Numbered from the stretch's first letter, positions 35,018 to 45,000 are shown. The stretch: 64,000 bases of DNA from Rhodomicrobium sp. Az07 (GCF_018619475.1 NZ_JAHFZG010000009.1:1-64000); one strand, 5' to 3'. Notes: generated by a model not told the origin, from the sequence alone. Numbers and translations: made by a program.

Positions 35018-36323
35018 AGTCAATTTCTCCCCGCGCGAGATCGTCTCCGAACTCGACCGCCACATCATCGGCCAGCACGCCGCGAAGCGCGCCGTCGCCA
35101 TCGCTCTGCGCAATCGCTGGCGCAGGCAGCAACTCAAGGACGAGATGCGCGAGGAGGTTCTGCCGAAGAACATTCTCATGATCGGCCCGACCGGCGTCGG
35201 CAAGACGGAGATTTCGCGCCGCCTCGCCAAGCTCGCCAACGCGCCGTTCCTGAAGGTCGAAGCCACGAAATTCACCGAAGTCGGCTATGTCGGCCGCGAC
35301 GTCGACCAGATCATTCGCGACCTCGTGGAGAGCGCGATCGGCCTCGTGCGCGAGACAAAGCGCAAGGACGTGCGCGCGAAGGCGCATCTTCTGGCGGAAG
35401 AGCGCGTCCTGATGGCGCTCGTCGGCCCGAATGCGAGCCCCGCCACGAAAGACGCGTTTCGCAAGAAGCTGCGCGACGGCGAACTCGACGACAAGGAAAT
35501 CGAGGTGCAGGTGGCCGATTCGGGCGGGCCAATGGGCGGCTTCGAGATCCCCGGCATGCCGGGCTCGTCCATCAGCATGATGAACCTCAACGACGTGCTC
35601 GGCAAAGCGTTCGGCCAGCGCACCAAGACGCGCCGCCTTTCCGTGCGCGATTCCTACGAGGTGCTGATCAACGACGAGAGCGACAAGCTGCTCGACAACG
35701 AGGCCGTGGTTCAGGATGCGATCACGGCGGTGGAGGAAAACGGCATCGTCTTCCTCGATGAAATCGACAAGATCACCGCGCGCTCGGAGCGGCTCGGCGC
35801 GGATGTCAGCCGCGAGGGCGTGCAGCGCGACCTGTTGCCCCTGATCGAAGGCACGACCGTCAGCACGAAATACGGCCCGGTGAAAACCGACCACATCCTG
35901 TTCATCGCGTCGGGCGCGTTCCATGTCGCGAAGCCTTCAGACATGCTGCCCGAGCTTCAGGGGCGCCTTCCGATCCGCGTCGAGCTTCAGGCGCTGACGG
36001 GCGACGATTTCCGCCGCATCCTGCGCGAGCCGAAGTCGAGCCTCATCAAGCAATCGATCGCGCTTATGGCAACCGAAGGCGTGGAGCTTGAGTTCAGCGA
36101 AGATGCCATCGACGCCATCGCCGACATAGCCGTGGAAGTAAACGCGAATGTCGAAAACATCGGCGCGCGGCGTCTTTCCACTGTCATGGAACGCGCGCTG
36201 GATGAAATAAGCTTCGAGGCAGCGGATAAAGGGCGTACAAAGTTCGTCATCGACGCCGCCTATGTAAAGGCGCAGGTGGGCGATCTCGCGAAGAACGCGG
36301 ACCTTTCGAAGTTCATTCTTTAG
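35010..36323 (+). CDS. hslU: ATP-dependent protease ATPase subunit HslU
   Basis: 437 aa AAA+ unfoldase. N-terminal [22 protein letters not shown], Walker A GPTGVGKT at residues 59-66, pore loop GYVGRD, intermediate domain at about 110-240, Walker [11 protein letters not shown], and sensor region [14 protein letters not shown]. The ATG sits inside the last codons of hslV (ATGACTGA), indicating coupled translation. Confidence 0.97.
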   Translation: MTEVNFSPREIVSELDRHIIGQHAAKRAVAIALRNRWRRQQLKDEMREEVLPKNILMIGPTGVGKTEISRRLAKLANAPFLKVEATKFTEVGYVGRDVDQIIRDLVESAIGLVRETKRKDVRAKAHLLAEERVLMALVGPNASPATKDAFRKKLRDGELDDKEIEVQVADSGGPMGGFEIPGMPGSSISMMNLNDVLGKAFGQRTKTRRLSVRDSYEVLINDESDKLLDNEAVVQDAITAVEENGIVFLDEIDKITARSERLGADVSREGVQRDLLPLIEGTTVSTKYGPVKTDHILFIASGAFHVAKPSDMLPELQGRLPIRVELQALTGDDFRRILREPKSSLIKQSIALMATEGVELEFSEDAIDAIADIAVEVNANVENIGARRLSTVMERALDEISFEAADKGRTKFVIDAAYVKAQVGDLAKNADLSKFIL

Positions 36324-36338
36324 GGTATTCCGCGAAAA

Positions 36339-36355
36339 GCAAGATCCGGTCTTGC
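36339..36355 (+). terminator. Possible hslVU terminator
   Basis: Six-base stem GCAAGA/TCTTGC with loop TCCGG starting 16 bases after the hslU stop, followed by ATTTGATTT. Short stem, so a weak call. Confidence 0.4.
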
Positions 36356-36450
36356 ATTTGATTTCCTGACCAGAAGCGTGAGCGTGCACGGCCCGCTCGA
36401 ATGCTTTCGCTCTTCAAACATGCGCCCGATGCGCCAAGGGAGACGCCGCA

Positions 36451-37335
36451 ATGACAAATCTTACCCCTGAGGGCGAGCGCCTCGTCGCCGCCATCGCCGA
36501 ACGCTACCAGATCGCCATCGACTCGGTGAAAATCATGTTCGACGCCGTCATTCGCGGTGGCGGGAGCATGGCGCAGTTCAACTTGTCCGAGTTTGGCGGC
36601 GGCGGCCAGTGGATGCGCGGCGGCATGACCATGGTCGGCGACATGTTCAACAACTCCGCGAAGATCACGGTCGATAACCTCTGCAACGAGTTGTCGAACC
36701 TGATGTATCAGCCGGGCGTCTTTGCCCCGCAGCCGCAGCAGCAACCCCACGCGAACCAGAACTATTCCAATCAGCAGCAGCAGTCCGGCGGTTATCCCGG
36801 TCAGCAGCAACAGTCGGGTGGGTACGGACAGTCGCAATATCAGGGCGGGGGCGGATTCGGTTTCGGCCAGTCGTCGTCCGGCGGCTGGTGGCCATCGGAG
36901 CTTGGCAATCCGTCCTCCACGGGCGGGCAGAACACGACTCGCTACGCTTATTTTCCGGACTCCAATCGCCTCGCAATCGATTACGGCAACGGCCGCATCG
37001 AGGTCTACGATACGACGGGCTATTCGGTCTATGGCTTCGGCCAGCAGCAGGGCGGCGGCGAGAGCATGACGTTTTCGAGCCAGAACGGCACCGTGCGTAT
37101 CGACACCCTGCCGCGCGTGGGCGGCTCCGCTGGACAAAAAGCTCCTGCCGCAGCGTCGCACGGCGGCGAGCATGCGTCGCCTGCTGCGGTAACGACCTCG
37201 GGCGCGCCCTCGGCGAGCGAGATTCAAAGCGCGGGGCTGGCCCTTCTCGAACAGCTCGGCGGTCTGCGCGACAAGGGTTACATTTCGGAAGAAGAGTTTG
37301 CCGCGAAGAAAGAGGCAATACTCAAGCGGCTGTAG
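36451..37335 (+). CDS. Gln/Gly-rich low-complexity protein with C-terminal SHOCT motif
   Basis: 294 aa with a GGGAGA ribosome site. Residues 1-90 form a helical, apparently folded domain (LTPEGERLVAAIAERYQIAID...ITVDNLCNELSNLMYQPG). Residues about 92-150 are a prion-like Gln/Gly/Ser/Tyr tract (runs of QQQQ, GGYPGQ, GGYGQSQYQGG). A beta-rich segment follows (TRYAYFPDSNRLAIDYGNGR). The last 35 residues are a SHOCT motif: LLEQLGGLRDKGYISEEEFAAKKEAILKRL. No export signal. SHOCT motifs are short oligomerisation elements; the function here is unknown. Confidence 0.78.
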   Translation: MTNLTPEGERLVAAIAERYQIAIDSVKIMFDAVIRGGGSMAQFNLSEFGGGGQWMRGGMTMVGDMFNNSAKITVDNLCNELSNLMYQPGVFAPQPQQQPHANQNYSNQQQQSGGYPGQQQQSGGYGQSQYQGGGGFGFGQSSSGGWWPSELGNPSSTGGQNTTRYAYFPDSNRLAIDYGNGRIEVYDTTGYSVYGFGQQQGGGESMTFSSQNGTVRIDTLPRVGGSAGQKAPAAASHGGEHASPAAVTTSGAPSASEIQSAGLALLEQLGGLRDKGYISEEEFAAKKEAILKRL

Positions 37336-37411
37336 TGGAGCTGTTACATTTGACATTTGAGCGAGACTTAATTCGCTGCACTAAGGTCACGAAAAAAGCC
37401 GTGCGATCCCG

Positions 37412-37560
37412 TTGCATGGGTCGCTCGCGCGGCGGCCTGACGACGAAAATCCACGCGCTCGTCGACGCCAACGGCCTGCCGATCGCGCTGAAACTCACCG
37501 AGGGGCAGGCGCATGACGGGCTGCGTGCGAATTTCGCGCCTTACGCGGCCCATGATCGGC
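37412..37560 (+). mobile_element. IS5-family transposase fragment
   Basis: About 50 codons read GRSRGGLTTKIHALVDANGL then PIALKLTEGQAHDG, a conserved stretch of the IS5/IS427-type DDE transposase. Neither end of the gene nor terminal inverted repeats are present, and homology stops on both sides within the 380-base gap between the SHOCT gene and the FN3K gene. A scar of an old insertion. Confidence 0.8.
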
Positions 37561-37715
37561 TCAAGCGAGCCTTTCCATTCCGCCACGTTCGCGCGTTCGG
37601 CATAACCGCAGGCCCGTGCATTTCAACACCCTTTCGTTCGTCAACCATTCTCCGGTAACGCCGTACGCCGCTTCGGCGCATCTGGTTCGCCTCACGCTGC
37701 GATCAGCGGCGCCGC

Positions 37716-38522
37716 TCAAACGCCCGCCGCCGCGAGCAGCCGCTCGACCATGCCCCGATAGCCGGAACCGAACAGCCTTAGATGCACGAGCGCGGGCCAA
37801 AGCCGGTAGATCGGCTGGCGCTCATCGAAGCCGGGTTCGAGCGGGCCGTAGGCGTCGTAGAAGGCGCGGGGCGGCGTGTCGAACATGTTCAGCATCGCGA
37901 TATCGACCTCGCCGTGGCCGTAATAGCAGGCGGGATCGATGAAGGACACGGCACCGCCGCGCGATACGAGCAAATTCCCGCCCCAGAGGTCGCCATGCAA
38001 AAGGCTCGGCGCGGCAAGCTCGGGCAGCCGATTGGGGAGCGATTGCGCCAGCGCTTGGAGGCGGTGTGCGAGGTCCGCGCCAACATGCGGGACATTCACA
38101 AGCAGACGGCGCTCGGCCCAGAAGGCGGGCCAGTTTTGCATCCAGCGGTTTTCGATAGCCACGCGCGCGAAGGCGTAATCGTCGTCCCATCCGCAACATT
38201 TGCCCTTTGCAGCATGGAGTGTGGCAAGCGCCACGCCGATTTGCGGCCATGCCCGGCTCATCGAGCCGCCCGCATCGAGAGCCTCGATCACGAGAACGCC
38301 GTCGCCCACTGCCAGAACCGCCGGGGCAGGCGCGCCAGCCGCCGCCATGGCCCGCAACATTCTCGCTTCAATTTCTGGCAGGCCGCCGCCCTTCACGACC
38401 GCCTCGCGCCCGTCGCCGAGACGGATGCGCACGATCTCCGACAGCGAGCCGCCGCCAAGCGCCGCCTCGGCCGCGAGCGTGCCGCCGAGAAGTGCCGCGC
38501 CCGCCTCGCCGAGCGTGCTCAT
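37716..38522 (-). CDS. Fructosamine/ketosamine-3-kinase family protein
   Basis: 268 aa, kinase-like fold. LLHGDLWGGNLLV carries the catalytic Asp, FIDPACYYGHGEVDIAMLNMF is the metal-binding segment, and CCGWDDDYAF...WAERRLL are family-specific. Such enzymes phosphorylate sugar amines on glycated proteins (bacterial forms often act on ribulosamine or erythrulosamine), leading to deglycation. Its ATG overlaps the stop of the phosphatase gene as ATGA. Confidence 0.88.
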   Translation of the reverse strand: MSTLGEAGAALLGGTLAAEAALGGGSLSEIVRIRLGDGREAVVKGGGLPEIEARMLRAMAAAGAPAPAVLAVGDGVLVIEALDAGGSMSRAWPQIGVALATLHAAKGKCCGWDDDYAFARVAIENRWMQNWPAFWAERRLLVNVPHVGADLAHRLQALAQSLPNRLPELAAPSLLHGDLWGGNLLVSRGGAVSFIDPACYYGHGEVDIAMLNMFDTPPRAFYDAYGPLEPGFDERQPIYRLWPALVHLRLFGSGYRGMVERLLAAAGV

Positions 38523-38995
38523 TGCCCGTCGGCGATCGCGCGCGCCAGGGCCCGCGCGCCTTCCGTCACGTCGGCCCAGGTCGTGTCGAAACCCGCCTCG
38601 TCGCCATAATATGGGTCCGCGACCGCCTCACCTCTGCGCTCGTCCACATAATCGAGGAACAGCGCGAGCTTCGCCGTGCCATCGGACGGGCGCATCGAGC
38701 GAAGCACGGACAGATTCGAGCCGTCGAGTGCGACGATATGCGTGAAGCGGCGGAAGTCGTCCTGCGTGACGAGACGCGCGCGATAACCGCCGATGTCCTC
38801 GCCGTTCTTCCGCGCCACCGCCTGCGCGCGCCGGTCGGGCGGCTCGCCCACATGCCAGTTTCCCGTTCCCGCCGAATCGACTTCGACATCGAGGCCGAGT
38901 TTCTTCGCCTCGGCGCGGAACGCCGCTTCGGCGAGGGGCGACCTGCAAATATTGCCAAGGCACACGAACAAGACCGACGTTTTTATTTCCGCCAT
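38519..38995 (-). CDS. Low-molecular-weight protein-tyrosine-phosphatase-like enzyme
   Basis: 158 aa from the ATG at 38995 with a GGGGAAA ribosome site. Active-site loop VCLGNICRSPLAEA (C12-x5-R18) and the general-acid segment VADPYYG are intact. In several bacteria such phosphatases sit beside FN3K genes and are thought to act on sugar phosphates that form glycation precursors, rather than on phosphotyrosine. Translationally coupled to the kinase gene downstream. Confidence 0.92.
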   Translation of the reverse strand: MAEIKTSVLFVCLGNICRSPLAEAAFRAEAKKLGLDVEVDSAGTGNWHVGEPPDRRAQAVARKNGEDIGGYRARLVTQDDFRRFTHIVALDGSNLSVLRSMRPSDGTAKLALFLDYVDERRGEAVADPYYGDEAGFDTTWADVTEGARALARAIADGQ

Positions 38996-39264
38996 TATCG
39001 TTTCCCCGCTAGTAAAAAGCACAATCTGACCGCGTCCGCTTCGGCCACGCAACCTATACTTTAAGACAGCGATCACGGGCGAACCAGACGCGTTTCGCAG
39101 CTCGCCACGCACTCTTTCGATATTGCCCGCGCGGGGCGGCCCGGCAATGACGCATTTTCGCCCTTGATGCAGCCATAAATCCGTTGCACCACACAGCCCG
39201 GCGTTGCGGTCGCGAAATCGCGTGCGCGCGGATGCCTGTCGAAAATCAACACGCGGGACGAGGC

Positions 39265-40539
39265 ATGACAGAAAAAGCCGTGAAAGAACCGGGCGCGTTC
39301 GCGCCGTTCGAGTGGCTTCTCGCTTTCCGCTATCTGCGCGCGCGCCGCAAGAAGGGCTCCGTGTCCGTCATCGCGTTCTTCTGCGTGCTCGGTATCGCGC
39401 TCGGGGTGGCCACGCTCATCATCGTGCTTTCGGTGATGAACGGCTTCCGCAAGGAATTGTTCGACAAGATCCTCGGGCTTAACGGCCATGTCATCGTGCG
39501 GCCGCTCGCGCGCCCGTTCACCGACTACGACGAAGTCGCGAAGCGGCTGAACGCCGTGAAGGGCGTCGACCATGCGCTCGCCGTCGTCGAGGGGCAGGTG
39601 ATGATCTCCTCGCAGAACGGCTCGTCCGGCGTCATCGTGCGCGGCCTCATGGGGCGCGACCTCGAAGCCCTGAAATCGATCTCGGGCAATATCCGCTTCG
39701 GCACCCTAGACGGCTTCGACGATTCGGGCGGCATCGTCATCGGCACGCGCCTCGCGAACAGCCTCAATGTGTTCGTCGGCAGCGAGGTAACGCTGCTTGC
39801 GCCCAAGGGCGCCTCGACGCCGTTCGGCACCGCACCGCGCGTGAAGCGATATCGCGTCGCGGCCGTGTTCGAGATGGGCATGTCCGAATATGACGGCTCC
39901 ATCGCCTTCATGCCGATGAAGGAGGCGCAAGGCTTCTTCAATCTTGGGCAGGCGGTGCATGTGCTGGAAGTCGTGATCGACAACCCGGACAATGTCGAGG
40001 CGATGCGCGGCGTATTGCAGGAAGCGGGCGGTGCCGACATGCTGCTCACCGACTGGCGGCAGCGCAACGCCACCTTCTACAACACTCTCAAGGTCGAGCG
40101 GAACGTGATGTTCATCATCGTGATGCTGATCGTGCTGGTGGCCACGCTCAACATCATCTCCGGCCTCACCATGCTCGTAAAGAACAAGGGGCGCGATATT
40201 GCAGTGTTGCGCACCATGGGTGCCACGCGCGGCGCGGTCATGCGCGTGTTCTTCATATCCGGCACGAGCATCGGCCTGATCGGGACGCTTGTCGGCGTCA
40301 TCCTTGGCGTGCTCGTAAGCCTGCATCTCGAAGACATACGCCAGCTCGTTTCCTGGCTCACCAACACGCATCTGTTCGATCCGAGCGTCTATTTTCTGTC
40401 GAGCCTGCCGTCCCAGCTCGATCCCGCGGAGGTGATCGTGGTCGTCGTGATCGCGCTTCTTCTTTCGATGGGGGCTACGATCTATCCCGCGCTTCAGGCG
40501 GCGCGACTCGATCCCGTGGAGGCTCTGCGCTACGAATGA
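39265..40539 (+). CDS. lolC: Lipoprotein-releasing ABC transporter permease (LolC/LolE type)
   Basis: 424 aa from the ATG at 39265; the frame is open further upstream without conservation. One membrane helix near residue 40, a large periplasmic domain, then three helices near the C-terminus: MacB/FtsX topology. [17 protein letters not shown] and [32 protein letters not shown] at the N-terminus and [19 protein letters not shown] are typical of Lol permeases. A single permease gene is usual in alphaproteobacteria. Overlaps lolD as ATGA. Confidence 0.93.
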   Translation: MTEKAVKEPGAFAPFEWLLAFRYLRARRKKGSVSVIAFFCVLGIALGVATLIIVLSVMNGFRKELFDKILGLNGHVIVRPLARPFTDYDEVAKRLNAVKGVDHALAVVEGQVMISSQNGSSGVIVRGLMGRDLEALKSISGNIRFGTLDGFDDSGGIVIGTRLANSLNVFVGSEVTLLAPKGASTPFGTAPRVKRYRVAAVFEMGMSEYDGSIAFMPMKEAQGFFNLGQAVHVLEVVIDNPDNVEAMRGVLQEAGGADMLLTDWRQRNATFYNTLKVERNVMFIIVMLIVLVATLNIISGLTMLVKNKGRDIAVLRTMGATRGAVMRVFFISGTSIGLIGTLVGVILGVLVSLHLEDIRQLVSWLTNTHLFDPSVYFLSSLPSQLDPAEVIVVVVIALLLSMGATIYPALQAARLDPVEALRYE

Positions 40540-41303
40540 AAATTGTCACGCGCGATTTCGCGGGCACGAGGCCCGTTCTGCAACTCGTCGAGCTTGAGCG
40601 CACCTATGTGCAGGGCAACCGCACGATTGAGGTGCTGCGCCGCGCTTCCGCCGAAATATGCGACGGCGAGGCTGTGGCGCTCGTCGGGCCATCGGGGTCC
40701 GGCAAGTCGTCGCTGCTGCATATGGCGGGCCTGCTGGAAAGGCCGGGCGGCGGCGCCGTGCTGCTCAACGGCGTCGATTGCACCGCGCTGAACGACAAGG
40801 ACCGCACGCGGGTTCGCCGGACGGAAATCGGCTTCATCTACCAGTTCCACAATCTCCTGCCCGAGTTCTCGGCGCTCGAAAATGTGATGATGCCGCAGCT
40901 TCTCGCGGGCGTTCGACGAAAGGATGCGAAGGAGCGCGCGCTCGAACTGCTCTCGACCTTCGGCCTTTACGACCGCGCTTCGCATCGCCCCGCCGAATTG
41001 TCGGGCGGCGAACAGCAGCGCGTCGCCATTGCGCGCGCGGTTGCGAACAATCCGTGCGTGCTGCTCGCCGACGAGCCGACGGGCAACCTCGACCCGCACA
41101 CCGCCGACCGCGTGTTCGACGAACTCGTCTTCTTCATCCGAAATTCAGGTGTCGCCGCGCTCATCGCCACGCATAATTTCGAACTTGCCGGCCGCATGGA
41201 TCGCGTGCTGCAACTCGATGACGGGGTGCTGGTCGAGGTTTCGCATCCCGGCCAGCAGAGCGAGGCGGACAACGCACAGGCGGAGCGCGAGGCGTTGGGC
41301 TAG
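40536..41303 (+). CDS. lolD: Lipoprotein-releasing ABC transporter ATPase
   Basis: 255 aa. Walker [10 protein letters not shown] at 51-59, signature [15 protein letters not shown], Walker [13 protein letters not shown] and switch His in [14 protein letters not shown]. Segment [24 protein letters not shown] is characteristic of LolD. Powers transfer of outer-membrane lipoproteins from the inner membrane to LolA. C-terminal 25 residues are a variable tail. Confidence 0.95.
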   Translation: MKIVTRDFAGTRPVLQLVELERTYVQGNRTIEVLRRASAEICDGEAVALVGPSGSGKSSLLHMAGLLERPGGGAVLLNGVDCTALNDKDRTRVRRTEIGFIYQFHNLLPEFSALENVMMPQLLAGVRRKDAKERALELLSTFGLYDRASHRPAELSGGEQQRVAIARAVANNPCVLLADEPTGNLDPHTADRVFDELVFFIRNSGVAALIATHNFELAGRMDRVLQLDDGVLVEVSHPGQQSEADNAQAEREALG

Positions 41304-41402
41304 TCTCGGCTTTGTGGCGCATCTTGCGCAGACCGAAAAGCCGCGCTTTTGCCGCAAGGCGTGCTCAACGGGCGGTGGCGCATGCAAGGCGAAAACGACC
41401 GA

Positions 41403-41717
41403 ATGACAAAGCCCGAATCGGCGCGTCGCAGGCGCTTCCGCCGCGCGGCCATCGCGATCCTCGTTTTATCCGTGCTGCCGATGATCCCGGTGATCTTCGC
41501 CGCGAGCGTGGCGCATTTCGCGGGCTGCCGCCTCGACGAAAGCGGCGCGCAGACCTGCCTCATCGGCGGTTTCGACGCCGGGCCGCTCCTCTATACCGTG
41601 GGCATGGGGTTTTTCCTCATCGCGCTCCTGGCCATGATCGCGGGCGCGATTGCGGCGGCCATCTGGATCGCCGCCGTCGTTTTCTATGTCGTGCGCGGGA
41701 TGTTCTTCCGGCGGTGA
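41403..41717 (+). CDS. Small membrane protein, unknown
   Basis: 104 aa from the ATG at 41403 (ATGs at 41349 and 41382 are in frame). A basic N-terminus precedes two hydrophobic helices (AIAILVLSVLPMIPVIFAAS and TVGMGFFLIALLAMIAGAI...VVFYVVRGMFF) with two cysteines in the short loop between them (GCRLDESGAQTCLIGG). No family recognised. It follows lolD by about 100 bases and converges on dapE. Confidence 0.6.
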   Translation: MTKPESARRRRFRRAAIAILVLSVLPMIPVIFAASVAHFAGCRLDESGAQTCLIGGFDAGPLLYTVGMGFFLIALLAMIAGAIAAAIWIAAVVFYVVRGMFFRR

Positions 41718-41730
41718 CACGCCGCGCGCG

Positions 41731-42882
41731 TCACCCGATGGCGAGGTGCAGGAAGCGCTTGTAGATGCGCGCGAGCGTTTCGATGTCCGCCGTCGCCGTA
41801 TGCTCGTCCACCTTGTGCGCCGTGGCATTCAGGAGGCCGAGTTCAGCGACCGGGCACAGATCCTTGATGAACCGCGCGTCCGACGTTCCGCCGCCGGTGG
41901 ACAGCACCGGCTCGCGCCCCGTCTCAGCCAGCACCGCCGCGCCCAGCATTTTCACGAAGCCGCCCGGACTTGTCAGGAAGCTCTCGGATGCCGAATCGAA
42001 GGTCAGCGTATGCTCTACGCCGGTATCGAGGAGCGCGGCAGCTACCTCCTCCTCGATCCATGCCTTGAGCGCGGGCGCGGTGTGCAGATCGTTGAAGCGG
42101 ATGTTGAAGCGCGCGGTTGCCTGCGCCGGGATGATGTTCGTCGCCCTGTTTCCGGTATCAATGGTCGTGATTTCGAGGTTCGACGGCTGAAAATGCTCGC
42201 TGCCTTCGTCGAGGCGGCGCGCCTTGAGAAGCGTCAGCGCGTCGATGAGGGCGGGCAGCGGGTTCCGCGCCTTGTGCGGATAGGCGACGTGCCCCTGCAC
42301 GCCGCGCACGGTGAGTTCAGTACCGAGCGAGCCGCGCCGCCCGATCTTGATCGCATCGGCGACAGCATCTTCGGAGGTGCATTCGCCGAGCACACAGGCA
42401 TCGGGACGTTCGCCCCGCGCGATGAGGCGCTCGACAACCTTGCGCGTCCCGTTGATCGACGGCCCTTCCTCGTCGGCGGTGATGAGGAAACTGATGGAGC
42501 CCGCCAGATTCGCCTTCTCGCGCAGATATCCGAGCGCCGCCGCAAGCGAGGCCGCGACCGCACCTTTCATGTCGACCGCGCCGCGCCCGTAAAGAACGCC
42601 GTCCTCGATCTCGCCAGCGAACGGCGGAAACCGCCACGCCGCTTCATCGCCCGGCGGCACGACGTCGATATGCCCCGCGAAGCAGATATGCGGCGTCCCG
42701 TCGCCGATGCGGGCGTAGAGGTTTTCGACATCGGCCGTTCCGGGCTCGCTGAAGCGCAGCCGCTCGCAGGCGAAGCCCGCCGCGCCGAGTTCGCGTTCCA
42801 GAAAGGCGAGCGCGCCGGCCTCGTCGGGCGTGACGCTTTCGCAGAGAATGAGAGCCTGGGCGTACTCGGTAGCGCTTGTCAT
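41731..42882 (-). CDS. dapE: Succinyl-diaminopimelate desuccinylase
   Basis: 383 aa from the ATG at 42882. Zinc peptidase M20 fold of the lysine/peptidoglycan pathway. Metal ligands are visible: FAGHIDVVPPGD (His), GRGAVDMKG (bridging Asp), ADEEGPSINGT (catalytic Glu pair), and the C-terminal ATAHKVDEH (His). LSTGGGTSDARF is typical of DapE. It belongs with dapD, but two membrane-protein genes lie between them. Confidence 0.95.
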   Translation of the reverse strand: MTSATEYAQALILCESVTPDEAGALAFLERELGAAGFACERLRFSEPGTADVENLYARIGDGTPHICFAGHIDVVPPGDEAAWRFPPFAGEIEDGVLYGRGAVDMKGAVAASLAAALGYLREKANLAGSISFLITADEEGPSINGTRKVVERLIARGERPDACVLGECTSEDAVADAIKIGRRGSLGTELTVRGVQGHVAYPHKARNPLPALIDALTLLKARRLDEGSEHFQPSNLEITTIDTGNRATNIIPAQATARFNIRFNDLHTAPALKAWIEEEVAAALLDTGVEHTLTFDSASESFLTSPGGFVKMLGAAVLAETGREPVLSTGGGTSDARFIKDLCPVAELGLLNATAHKVDEHTATADIETLARIYKRFLHLAIG

Positions 42883-42943
42883 GTCTTTTCTCTGTTTCCT
42901 CGGGCGATCAGGCTTTTTCAGTGGGTTCAACAAGCGGAACCGG

Positions 42944-43765
42944 TCAGGGGATCAGCTCTCGTGGCGGCCCGTTTTGCGGCTGGACCGTGGTAACGGGCGA
43001 TGGCGGCGCGAACGCCGTGTCCGGCAGGCGGATCTCTTGGCCATGCGGCTGGCTCCCCAGCGAATTGTGCAGGATCATGATCTTCTGCCAGATCTTGTTG
43101 CTGAGTGACGCCGTCAATTGCTCGATGTCGTTCACCGCATCGAAAACAACGGGATCGCGGATGCTTTGCGCGTAAAGCGCCGCGAACTTGCTGATGAGAG
43201 ACAGCATCTCCGAGCAATATTCGAGATAGCGAAGCAGCTCGCGCGGGCTCAGGTCTCGGTCGGGCGAGGATCGCGTGGGCGGCAGGTTTGCCGCCATCGC
43301 CGCCGGATCCTTGTTCATCTGGTGGCTGTCGACGACATGGGCGAAGGCACGCAAACTATGCAGCCCCCGCAGCGCTTCCTTGCGCTTCATGCGCGTCGCG
43401 CGATTTGTCACGAAGAAGATCACAAGGCCGACTGAAACGGCGACATGGATCGCCGCGCTGATGCCCTGCATTGCCTGAAAGAATTCCTGTTGCTTCGCAA
43501 ACTGGATTTCGATCCACGGAATGCGCGCTAGGATGAAGACCGTGACTGCGAAGCCGATCATCGTCAACGCGCCGATGGCGAAATCCGCCGCCACGTTGCG
43601 CTTTGCGAGGATCCGCGCTTCCCGAGCGATGGCATGCGCGTATTCGGCGAGGCGCGTTGCCTCGCGGGTAAGCCCGCGATCGGGAAAGCGCTCCGCCACG
43701 CGATTTTGCAGCTTGTAGGCGGACTTGATGACTTCGGTTTCGTCAAGGGTCACGAAACGTGGCAT
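42944..43765 (-). CDS. Membrane protein of unknown function between dapD and dapE
   Basis: 273 aa. Two hydrophobic helices (AIGALTMIGFAVTVFILARI and GISAAIHVAVSVGLVIFFVT) separate an N-terminal helical domain from a cytoplasmic helical C-terminal half (LRGLHSLRAFAHVVDSHQMNKDP, LLRYLEYCSEMLSLISKFAALYAQ). No named family recognised. It is 61 bases upstream of dapE on the same strand. Confidence 0.7.
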   Translation of the reverse strand: MPRFVTLDETEVIKSAYKLQNRVAERFPDRGLTREATRLAEYAHAIAREARILAKRNVAADFAIGALTMIGFAVTVFILARIPWIEIQFAKQQEFFQAMQGISAAIHVAVSVGLVIFFVTNRATRMKRKEALRGLHSLRAFAHVVDSHQMNKDPAAMAANLPPTRSSPDRDLSPRELLRYLEYCSEMLSLISKFAALYAQSIRDPVVFDAVNDIEQLTASLSNKIWQKIMILHNSLGSQPHGQEIRLPDTAFAPPSPVTTVQPQNGPPRELIP

Positions 43766-43908
43766 GGTGTGCCTTCACGCAGCTGAAACTGGCAAATCAC
43801 GCCACAGGAAAATGATCTGTAAGCCGATCTTCCGGGCGCGTGCCTTCTCTTGACGAAAGCCCCCTTTTCAGGCTTTTCGTGGGCAGCTTGGGTGGCGGCT
43901 TTGAGCGT

Positions 43909-44928
43909 TCACGCCTTTCCGGCGAGCGGATCGGGTCCGTAACGGTTCGGCCCCGTTTCCCCCGGCAGAACTCCGAATTGGAGCAATCCCCAGATCAGCG
44001 AAGCCAGAAAGAGAAGCGCCACGAGGCTGACCATGCCCTCGCTGATGGCGGCTTGTGCAACGAGGCCCGGCGCGAGGCCGAGTACGAAGAACGGGCCAAT
44101 CAGAAGCAGGGTCAGCCAGCCGGAAAGCCCCCGGTCATGCAGGCGCTTCACGCCGAGCGCCAGCAGGTTCCATAGCGCAACGCAGAAGACGATCCCCGGA
44201 ATGAACATCCACCGCGCGATCTCGGCGGCCACCGGCCTCGCCTCGTCGCTCTTGAGCCAATCCCGGTTGTTCATGTTCTGAACGATTTCAGGGTGGCGGT
44301 TGAGGTAGTCGTCAAGAAAAAGCATCGACGCGAAAAACACCGTCAGCGCAGCCGAGCCGACCATCAGCGTTCCCCGCCACCATTGCGCGCGGCTCAGGCG
44401 GCCTTCCAGTCCGAACAGTACGCTCCAGATGTCGTGATCGCCGCCGTAAAAGCCGGGCGGGAGCGTGTCGGGCCCATTCGGGTTCGGGCCGGGCGTGCCG
44501 CGAAGCACGCTCAGTTGCACGAACATGAAGATCGAAAAGCCGGTGAGCACGGCGGCGAGGAAGCCGGATGAGGCAGGCGTTCCCGCTTCGAGCGTGTCCG
44601 TCATCGGCACGAGCGCCATGGCGACGGAGAACGCGAAATAGGAATACCAGAGCCAGCGCGGCAACGCGCGGTCATGAAGGCGCTTCACGGACAATGCGCT
44701 CATCGGCCACGCGATCAACGCGAAATAGCTGAACCAAACCGGCTCCCACAGGCCCGACTGGTCGGCGGGGCGCTGCCAGACGGCGGGCGCGAGCGGGTCG
44801 CCCGTGGCAAGCCACGAGAGAAGGGCGGCGAAAGCGAGACCGGCTGCCGTCACCGCGAGGCTTCCGCCCCAATATGTCAGCCGGTTGATGCGGCCATGAA
44901 AGCCGAACAACACTTCGCCCCAGCCCAT
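43909..44928 (-). CDS. Tandem DUF805 membrane protein
   Basis: 339 aa from the ATG at 44928, chosen because GGAGAATTCT immediately precedes it; an ATG at 44940 lies just upstream. Two DUF805 units: WGEVLFGFHGRINRLTYWGG...SVKRLHDRALPRWLWY and IWSVLFGLEGRLSRAQWWRG...GVKRLHDRGLSGWL, each with four membrane helices. The second ends in GPNRYGPDPLAG, the usual DUF805 C-terminus. Function unknown. Lies between dapD and dapE. Confidence 0.9.
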   Translation of the reverse strand: MGWGEVLFGFHGRINRLTYWGGSLAVTAAGLAFAALLSWLATGDPLAPAVWQRPADQSGLWEPVWFSYFALIAWPMSALSVKRLHDRALPRWLWYSYFAFSVAMALVPMTDTLEAGTPASSGFLAAVLTGFSIFMFVQLSVLRGTPGPNPNGPDTLPPGFYGGDHDIWSVLFGLEGRLSRAQWWRGTLMVGSAALTVFFASMLFLDDYLNRHPEIVQNMNNRDWLKSDEARPVAAEIARWMFIPGIVFCVALWNLLALGVKRLHDRGLSGWLTLLLIGPFFVLGLAPGLVAQAAISEGMVSLVALLFLASLIWGLLQFGVLPGETGPNRYGPDPLAGKA

Positions 44929-45000
44929 AGAATTCTCCATCGCGCTTTCGGCGCCTGAAGCCCGTCTTATCATCGGAACGGGCTCTTCTTCAGATTTAAA

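Noticed and set aside
36759-36860. Short tandem repeats as a possible CRISPR or microsatellite
   Set aside because: They are in-frame CAG/GGC-type codons of the Gln/Gly-rich tract in the SHOCT protein.
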